In this document: positions 5,835-9,986 of the stretch, in pieces | Numbering within the stretch: position 1 is the stretch's first letter | How the letters are laid out: the number at the start of each line of letters is the position of its first letter | From: Sporomusaceae bacterium | GTDB lineage: Bacteria > Bacillota_C > Negativicutes > Sporomusales_B > UBA7701 | NCBI GenBank assembly: GCA_022839045.1 | Contig: JALHDI010000100.1 | Span: 1 to 9,986 of the forward strand | Length of the DNA: 9,986 nt | Reading direction: 5' to 3' | Notes under the pieces: model-generated | What the model saw: the letters and a program-made list of their open reading frames with translations, nothing else | Told to the model about the DNA's origin: nothing | The model's database searches: none | Position numbers and translations under genes: made by a program

Positions 5835-7826
5835 ATGGCGGACATGGGAAAACAAGCTATTGGTGGTTTGGACATGAAGAAGAAACTGATGCTGCTTTTC
5901 GTGTTGATTGCCGCCATCCCGTTAGTACTCTCAGCCATGGTGTCATCCTACTTCAGCAACCAGGCCCTGGTTGACGGGGTCTATAACAACAACCAGATGG
6001 TGGCAAATACGCTCGCGCGGGACATAGACGCGATGCTCGAAGCAAAATTGAAGGTACTCGCCATCGCCGCCAACAGCCCCGAAATCAAGTCAATGGATAT
6101 CGCCCGACAATTGCCGGCCATGCGTACCATCGCCAACCAGTACCACGATATGTCGGGGCTTATCGTCGCCCTACCCACCGGCGTGCAGACGGTGCGCACC
6201 GAAGGAAAGCTCGGCAACATCGCCGACCGGGCCTACTTCAAAGAAATCATGCAGGGCGGAGCCGTCGCGGTAGTATCCGATGTGCTCATCGCCAAGGGGA
6301 CGGGACAGGCTTCCGTCATCCTCGCCGTCCCCATCAACGGCGACGGACGGACTCCCATAGGGATACTGCTGGGGGTCGTCGACCTCAACTATTTGAGCAA
6401 CCATATCATGCAAACCAAGGTTGGCGCCAGCGGCTACGCCTTTATCGTCGACAAGAAAGGCAGCGCCGTCGCCCACCCCGACCAGAAACTAGTCAAGGAA
6501 ATGGCTGACCTCAGCGCCCTTGAGCCGGTCAAGGCAGCGATCGCCGGACAAGCTGGGATTACGGCCTACGAGTACGAAGGGGCCAAGAAACTGGCCGGCT
6601 ATAGCTTCGTACCGATGGCCAAATGGGGTGTAATCGCCCAACAGCCTTTGGACGAAGCCATGGCCGGTGTGGCAAAAATCCGCAACACCGGCATCGCCTT
6701 CACCATCGGCGGCATTCTCCTGGCCGCGCTGGCCGGCATTTTTGCCGCCGGCTTCCTGACCAGGCCGATTCGGGAGATGGTCGCCGCAACCGACCGTCTC
6801 GCCTCCGGCGACCTCACCGTAAAGGTCAACGTCACCGCCCGCGACGAACTCGGTCAGCTTGCCCAAGCCTTCAATACCATGGTCGACAACCTCCAGAACC
6901 TGATCCGCGGGGTCATGAACACCGCCGACCAGGTGGCCGCCTCCGCCCAGGAACTTTCCGCCACATCGGTCGAAGCCGAGCGCGCGACCAACCAGATAGC
7001 GGCCACGATAACCGACTTTGCGCAAGGAGCTCACAGCCAGACCGAAGAAATCGAAAAAACCCTGCAGGCGGTGGACCAACTCACGGGGGCTTCCCAGGCG
7101 GTGGCGGAGAAAGCCCGCACAGCCTCGGATCTGTCGGGTGAAATGGCCGGCGCGGCCAAAACGGGCGGCGTAGCGGCCCAGAGCGCCGTCGACAAGATGA
7201 ATGAAATAAAAGAAGTGACGACCGCCACCGGCGAAGTAGTAATCGGGCTCGGCGAAAAGAGCCAGCAAATCGGTCAGATCCTCGACGTCATCAGCGAAAT
7301 CGCCGGCCAGACCAACCTTCTCGCCCTCAACGCCGCCATCGAGGCGGCGCGGGCCGGCGAGCAAGGACGCGGCTTCGCCGTGGTCGCCGAAGAAGTCCGC
7401 AAACTTGCGGAACAATCTCAAGAAGCCGCCCAGCAAATCGCCATGATCGTGCGCGAAATCCAGTCCCAGACCGATCAGGCCATCGGTGCCATGAACAGTG
7501 GCAACGCCAAAGTCAACGAAGGGGTGGGGGTCGTGCAAACCGCTGGCGAAGCCCTCCAGGACATTCTCGGCAAGGTCACCGGCAGCGTTGCCATGATCGA
7601 AGCGATCAGCACCGCCGCCAAAGAACAGGCGGAAGGAATGCAGGCCATGGTACAGGGAGCCGAGCAGGTCGCCGTCATCGCCCGCCAATCGAGCGCCAAC
7701 GCCGAGACAACCGCTGCGGCCACCGAACAAGTCACAGCCTCCATGGAAGAAATTGCCGGGGCCGCCAATTCCCTCGCCACCATGGCTGGCGAACTGCAAG
7801 CGCTTGTCACCAGATTCCGAATCTGA
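5835..7826 (+). CDS. Methyl-accepting chemotaxis protein with dCache sensor
   Basis: This transmembrane chemoreceptor signals to CheA/CheW. The 663-residue protein has a first membrane helix (about 17-37) and an extracytoplasmic double-Cache-type sensor (about 40-280). Recognisable sensor parts are [36 protein letters not shown] and a closing WGVIAQQP. A second helix (about 285-307), a HAMP domain (about 308-360, with [13 protein letters not shown]) and a long signalling coiled coil follow. The coiled-coil tip, [21 protein letters not shown] with [18 protein letters not shown] (about 488-528), is textbook. It ends TRFRI, with no CheR-docking pentapeptide. The ATG at 5835 has GGGAG 8 nt upstream; the internal Met at residue 14 has a poorer site. 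The ligand cannot be named. No che or flagellar gene is adjacent. A terminator follows. Confidence 0.96.
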   Translation: MADMGKQAIGGLDMKKKLMLLFVLIAAIPLVLSAMVSSYFSNQALVDGVYNNNQMVANTLARDIDAMLEAKLKVLAIAANSPEIKSMDIARQLPAMRTIANQYHDMSGLIVALPTGVQTVRTEGKLGNIADRAYFKEIMQGGAVAVVSDVLIAKGTGQASVILAVPINGDGRTPIGILLGVVDLNYLSNHIMQTKVGASGYAFIVDKKGSAVAHPDQKLVKEMADLSALEPVKAAIAGQAGITAYEYEGAKKLAGYSFVPMAKWGVIAQQPLDEAMAGVAKIRNTGIAFTIGGILLAALAGIFAAGFLTRPIREMVAATDRLASGDLTVKVNVTARDELGQLAQAFNTMVDNLQNLIRGVMNTADQVAASAQELSATSVEAERATNQIAATITDFAQGAHSQTEEIEKTLQAVDQLTGASQAVAEKARTASDLSGEMAGAAKTGGVAAQSAVDKMNEIKEVTTATGEVVIGLGEKSQQIGQILDVISEIAGQTNLLALNAAIEAARAGEQGRGFAVVAEEVRKLAEQSQEAAQQIAMIVREIQSQTDQAIGAMNSGNAKVNEGVGVVQTAGEALQDILGKVTGSVAMIEAISTAAKEQAEGMQAMVQGAEQVAVIARQSSANAETTAAATEQVTASMEEIAGAANSLATMAGELQALVTRFRI

Positions 7827-7841
7827 AACGCTATACTTTGC

Positions 7842-7873
7842 GAGCCGGAAGCCATTCCGGCTCAATTTATTTT
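7842..7873 (+). terminator. Rho-independent terminator after the chemoreceptor gene
   Basis: GAGCCGGAA (7842-7850) pairs perfectly with TTCCGGCTC (7855-7863) over a GCCA loop. AATTTATTTT follows. The T-run is interrupted, but the 9-bp stem is strong. It separates the chemoreceptor from the hydrogenase-like operon. Confidence 0.8.
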
Positions 7874-7885
7874 CCGGAAAAACGA

Positions 7886-7914
7886 TTGTCACCGCCGGTC
7901 TTTTGGAGTAGAAT
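7886..7914 (+). promoter_or_regulatory. Sigma-A promoter of the hydrogenase-sensor operon
   Basis: TTGTCA (7886-7891) and TAGAAT (7909-7914) are spaced 17 bp apart, each matching the sigma-A consensus at 5 of 6 positions. The predicted start is near 7921, about 40 nt before the first gene. The palindrome at 7931-7948 lies immediately downstream of this start. Confidence 0.72.
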
Positions 7915-7930
7915 AAGTAGTAGAAAAACA

Positions 7931-7948
7931 AAGTGAAATATTTCACAA
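7931..7948. promoter_or_regulatory. Rex- or Fnr/Crp-type operator palindrome
   Basis: GTGAAATATTTCAC (7933-7946) is a perfect 14-bp palindrome. With flanks the site reads AAGTGAAATATTTCACAA, matching the Rex consensus TTGTGAANNNNTTCACAA at 12 of the 14 defined positions. A Crp/Fnr-family site (TGTGA-N6-TCACA) would look much the same. Its place about 10-28 nt after the predicted transcription start favours repression, which suits Rex, the NADH/NAD+ sensor that commonly controls hydrogenase and fermentation genes. Which regulator binds is inference. Confidence 0.6.
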
Positions 7949-7959
7949 TTGGAGACGCC

Positions 7960-8211
7960 ATGACGAAAATCGCAATATGCATCGGCAGCGCCTGCCACCT
8001 GAGGGGAGCTCACGGTGTCTTGAGCGCGTTCAGCGCGCTCGTGGAAAAATACCGGATTTCCGCCGATATAGACCTTGAGGGCAATTTTTGCCAGGGACGC
8101 TGCACCGAAGGCGTCGTCATAAAAATCGACGACGAAATCATCACCCACGTTTCGCAGGAGAAAGTATTCGCCATCTTTCAGGAAAAAGTGCTTAAAGAGG
8201 GGATCAGATGA
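7960..8211 (+). CDS. Thioredoxin-like [2Fe-2S] ferredoxin (NuoE C-terminal-like)
   Basis: This small 83-residue protein has four cysteines arranged C7-x4-C12 and C44-x3-C48 (CIGSAC and CQGRC). That is the signature of the thioredoxin-fold [2Fe-2S] domain found in NuoE/HydC-type subunits and stand-alone ferredoxins. It is likely cytoplasmic and carries electrons to or from the hydrogenase-like protein encoded next, whose start it overlaps by 4 nt (ATGA). The start at 7960 follows GGAG (7951-7954) at a short 5-nt spacing. A GTG at 7933 in the same frame lacks a ribosome site and lies inside the operator palindrome, so it is rejected. The family is clear from the cysteine pattern; the partner is inferred from operon structure. 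Confidence 0.9.
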   Translation: MTKIAICIGSACHLRGAHGVLSAFSALVEKYRISADIDLEGNFCQGRCTEGVVIKIDDEIITHVSQEKVFAIFQEKVLKEGIR

Positions 8212-9893
8212 AAACGATCACAACTCAAAAAGCCAACTGCCGCGACTGCCATCGCTGTATGCGCTCGTGTCCCCTCAAAGCCGTGGGCATCGTTAACGGT
8301 CAGGCCCGTCTAATCGACGAGAAATGCGTGTTATGCGGCCGCTGCGTCGTCGAATGCCCTCAGGGCGCCAAGCAGGTGACCAGCGAGGTGCCGGCCGTCA
8401 AAAAGGCCATCGCCGACGGATGCTTCGTTGCCATAAGCCTTGCGCCGTCGTTCGTCGCCGCCTTCCCCGAATTCACGCTGCCGCAGCTAGCGGCAAGGCT
8501 GGGCGGACTCGGCATTAGCCTCGTCGAAGAAACGGCGGTCGGTGCCGAAGAAGTATCGCGGTTTTACAGCCGCCTGCTCACGACCGCCGAAAAACCGGTC
8601 ATTTCCGCCTGCTGCCCGGTCGTCGTCAACGTCGTCGCTAAATACTACCCCGACCTCATCGGCAACCTCGCTCCGGTCGATTCGCCGATGCTCGTCCACG
8701 CCAAAATGCTCAAGCACCGCCTCGGCGACGGCGCCTTCGTCGTCTTCGCCGGCCCCTGCATCGCCAAACTGGCCGAGAGCCGCGCGCCCGAGAGCTTGGT
8801 CGATGCCGCGATAACTTTCCGCCAGCTCCGCGAGTGGCTGGCCGAAGCTAATGCCGGCGACAATGCTCCCCCTGCGGCCGCAACACCGGCGCCGGGGCCG
8901 GTGCGCTACTATCCGATCGCCGGCGGCATCCTGAAATCTTTCGTCCGCAGCGAATCCACCGCCACCGACATCATCGCCGTCGACGGCCTCGATAACTGCC
9001 TGGAAGTCCTGGCCGCCCTGCGCAAAGGCGAGATAACCCCGCGCTTCATCGAAGCTCTCGCCTGCTCCGGCGGCTGTATCAACGGGCCGGCCAGCGGCTG
9101 CGCCGATTCCGTGCCCGCCAAAAGGCTGAAAGTGGCCGAATTCGCTGCCGCCGGCGACGCCCGCCGCCATAATAGTCCGGCCGGCCTCGACTTTTCCCGC
9201 CGCCATACCCAGGCGCCGGTCCAGGAATACATCCCGCCCGAGAGCCGCATCCGCGAAGTGCTCAGGCAGACCGGCAAATACAGCAAAGAGGACGAAAAGA
9301 ACTGCGGTGCGTGCGGCTTCAACTCCTGCCGCGAAAAAGCCATCGCCGTCTGCCAGGGCCTCACCGAAATCGACACCTGCGTCCCCTACATGCGCTCGAA
9401 GGCCGAATCGCTGGCCAACTTCATCGTCCAGCACTCCCTTAACGCCATCATCGTCGTCGACAGAAAAATGATCGTCCAGGAATTCAACCCGGCAGCGGAA
9501 AAAATGCTCAACCGGCAGCAGGAAATCATCAAGGGCGGCAAACTCAGCGAAGTTCTGGATTGCCGCGAAATAAGCGCCGCGATCGGCAGAGGGGAGAAAC
9601 TGACCGACTGGCGGGTAAATATCGCCGTCGGCACGATCGTCAACCAGACGATCATCCCCGTACCGGAGCACGACCTGGCCATAATCGTCCTCACCGACAT
9701 CACCGCCCAGGAAAAAAACGCCCGCGAACTCGAACAGATGAAACTCCAGACTGTCGAGAAAGCCACGGAAATAATCAATAAACAGATGCACGTGGCCCAG
9801 GAAATCGCCGGGCTCCTGGGCGAAACGACGGCCGAAACGAAAGCTGCCCTGCTCGAACTCGTCAGCCTGCTGAAAGCGAAGGGCAAAAACTGA
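8208..9893 (+). CDS. PAS-containing [FeFe]-hydrogenase-like sensor (group C type)
   Basis: The order of parts in this 561-residue protein is as follows. Two [4Fe-4S] ferredoxin motifs come first (C11, C14, C17, C21 and C40, C43, C46, C50). The H-cluster domain has SACCP (133-137), PCIAKLAE (183-190) and EALACSGGCINGP (282-294). A further [4Fe-4S] motif, C366-x2-C369-x4-C374-x16-C391, precedes a PAS domain (about 398-500) and a helical tail (about 500-558). All predicted H-cluster ligands remain (C136, C184, C286, C290), as do the proton-relay cysteine C135 and lysine K187. The residues around them differ from catalytic enzymes (TSCCPxW and GGGQP are not kept). This layout is that of putative sensory HydS-type hydrogenases. 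No membrane segment is seen, so it should be cytoplasmic. An AGAGGGG ribosome site and overlaps with both neighbours indicate coupling. Catalysis is unproven. Confidence 0.93.
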   Translation: MKTITTQKANCRDCHRCMRSCPLKAVGIVNGQARLIDEKCVLCGRCVVECPQGAKQVTSEVPAVKKAIADGCFVAISLAPSFVAAFPEFTLPQLAARLGGLGISLVEETAVGAEEVSRFYSRLLTTAEKPVISACCPVVVNVVAKYYPDLIGNLAPVDSPMLVHAKMLKHRLGDGAFVVFAGPCIAKLAESRAPESLVDAAITFRQLREWLAEANAGDNAPPAAATPAPGPVRYYPIAGGILKSFVRSESTATDIIAVDGLDNCLEVLAALRKGEITPRFIEALACSGGCINGPASGCADSVPAKRLKVAEFAAAGDARRHNSPAGLDFSRRHTQAPVQEYIPPESRIREVLRQTGKYSKEDEKNCGACGFNSCREKAIAVCQGLTEIDTCVPYMRSKAESLANFIVQHSLNAIIVVDRKMIVQEFNPAAEKMLNRQQEIIKGGKLSEVLDCREISAAIGRGEKLTDWRVNIAVGTIVNQTIIPVPEHDLAIIVLTDITAQEKNARELEQMKLQTVEKATEIINKQMHVAQEIAGLLGETTAETKAALLELVSLLKAKGKN

Positions 9894-9986
9894 TGAACCG
9901 GCTATATCCGGAAATCGCCGTCGCCCAGCTCTCCAAAGCCGGCGAGGAACTGTGCGGCGACAAAGTGGAGATCGCCCGCACCGAAG
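9893..9986 (+). CDS. Start of a SpoIIE/PP2C-family serine phosphatase (partial)
   Basis: The ATG at 9893 shares one base with the stop of the hydrogenase gene (TGATG) and opens 31 codons to the window edge. The piece contains GEELCGDKVEIARTE (17-31). This is the start I associate with the SpoIIE-like phosphatases encoded beside PAS-type [FeFe] hydrogenases in Clostridia, where an aspartate-rich metal-binding region normally follows. Catalytic residues are beyond the edge. If the call is right, this is the output enzyme of the sensory operon, dephosphorylating an unknown partner. The ribosome site is weak (GAAGGG), so coupling to the upstream gene is likely. Confidence 0.72.
   Translation, partial: MNRLYPEIAVAQLSKAGEELCGDKVEIARTE

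Noticed and set aside
6489..7982. 497-codon open frame antisense to the chemoreceptor gene
   Set aside because: It mirrors the codon bias of the GC-rich chemoreceptor gene, has composition like shadow frames (Gly, Asp, Phe and His rich), and matches no family I recognise. The sense frame is an unmistakable MCP.
8487..9791. 434-codon open frame antisense to the hydrogenase-like gene
   Set aside because: Same shadow effect. No ribosome site or domain is seen, while the sense strand carries complete Fe-S motifs.

Overview
The window looks like the chromosome of an anaerobic, endospore-forming Firmicute with fairly high GC. A member of the Sporomusaceae (Negativicutes) would fit, but this is inferred from gene content and promoter style, not proven. 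The evidence is an alpha/beta-type small acid-soluble spore protein, the sporulation protein YunB, promoter candidates for sigma-H and the forespore sigmas, strong GGAGG ribosome sites and an [FeFe]-hydrogenase-like sensor operon. Apart from the two genes cut by the edges, every gene appears intact. I see no tRNA, rRNA, insertion sequence or CRISPR array.

Layout. Positions 1-133 (minus) hold the N-terminus of a membrane protein, probably a class A penicillin-binding protein. It is divergent from tyrS (390-1610, plus), and each gene has its own extended -10 promoter. After tyrS comes a nested palindromic intergenic element (1621-1746), then a rho-independent terminator. A compact pxpB-pxpC-pxpA operon (1849-4392) encodes the three subunits of ATP-dependent 5-oxoprolinase. 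It has a sigma-H-like promoter candidate and ends at a hairpin shared with the convergent spore protein gene (4469-4837, minus). That gene faces away from yunB (4980-5648, plus). Next come a terminator, a near-perfect sigma-H promoter candidate and a single methyl-accepting chemotaxis protein gene (5835-7826).

The most interesting part is the right end (7886-9986). A consensus-like promoter and an 18-bp Rex/Fnr-type palindrome precede three tightly coupled genes: a thioredoxin-like [2Fe-2S] protein, a PAS-containing [FeFe]-hydrogenase homologue that keeps all the H-cluster ligands, and the start of a SpoIIE/PP2C-type phosphatase. This is the layout of the putative H2/redox-sensing group C hydrogenases. 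The simplest reading is a module in which the hydrogenase senses H2 or redox state, the PAS/coiled-coil end relays the signal and the phosphatase is the output, with transcription possibly controlled by NADH/NAD+ through Rex.

Functional themes are translation (tyrS), glutamate salvage from 5-oxoproline (pxpBCA), sporulation (spore protein, yunB) and environmental sensing (chemoreceptor, hydrogenase sensor). The pxp and chemoreceptor genes may both be tied to the stationary-phase transition through sigma-H-like promoters.
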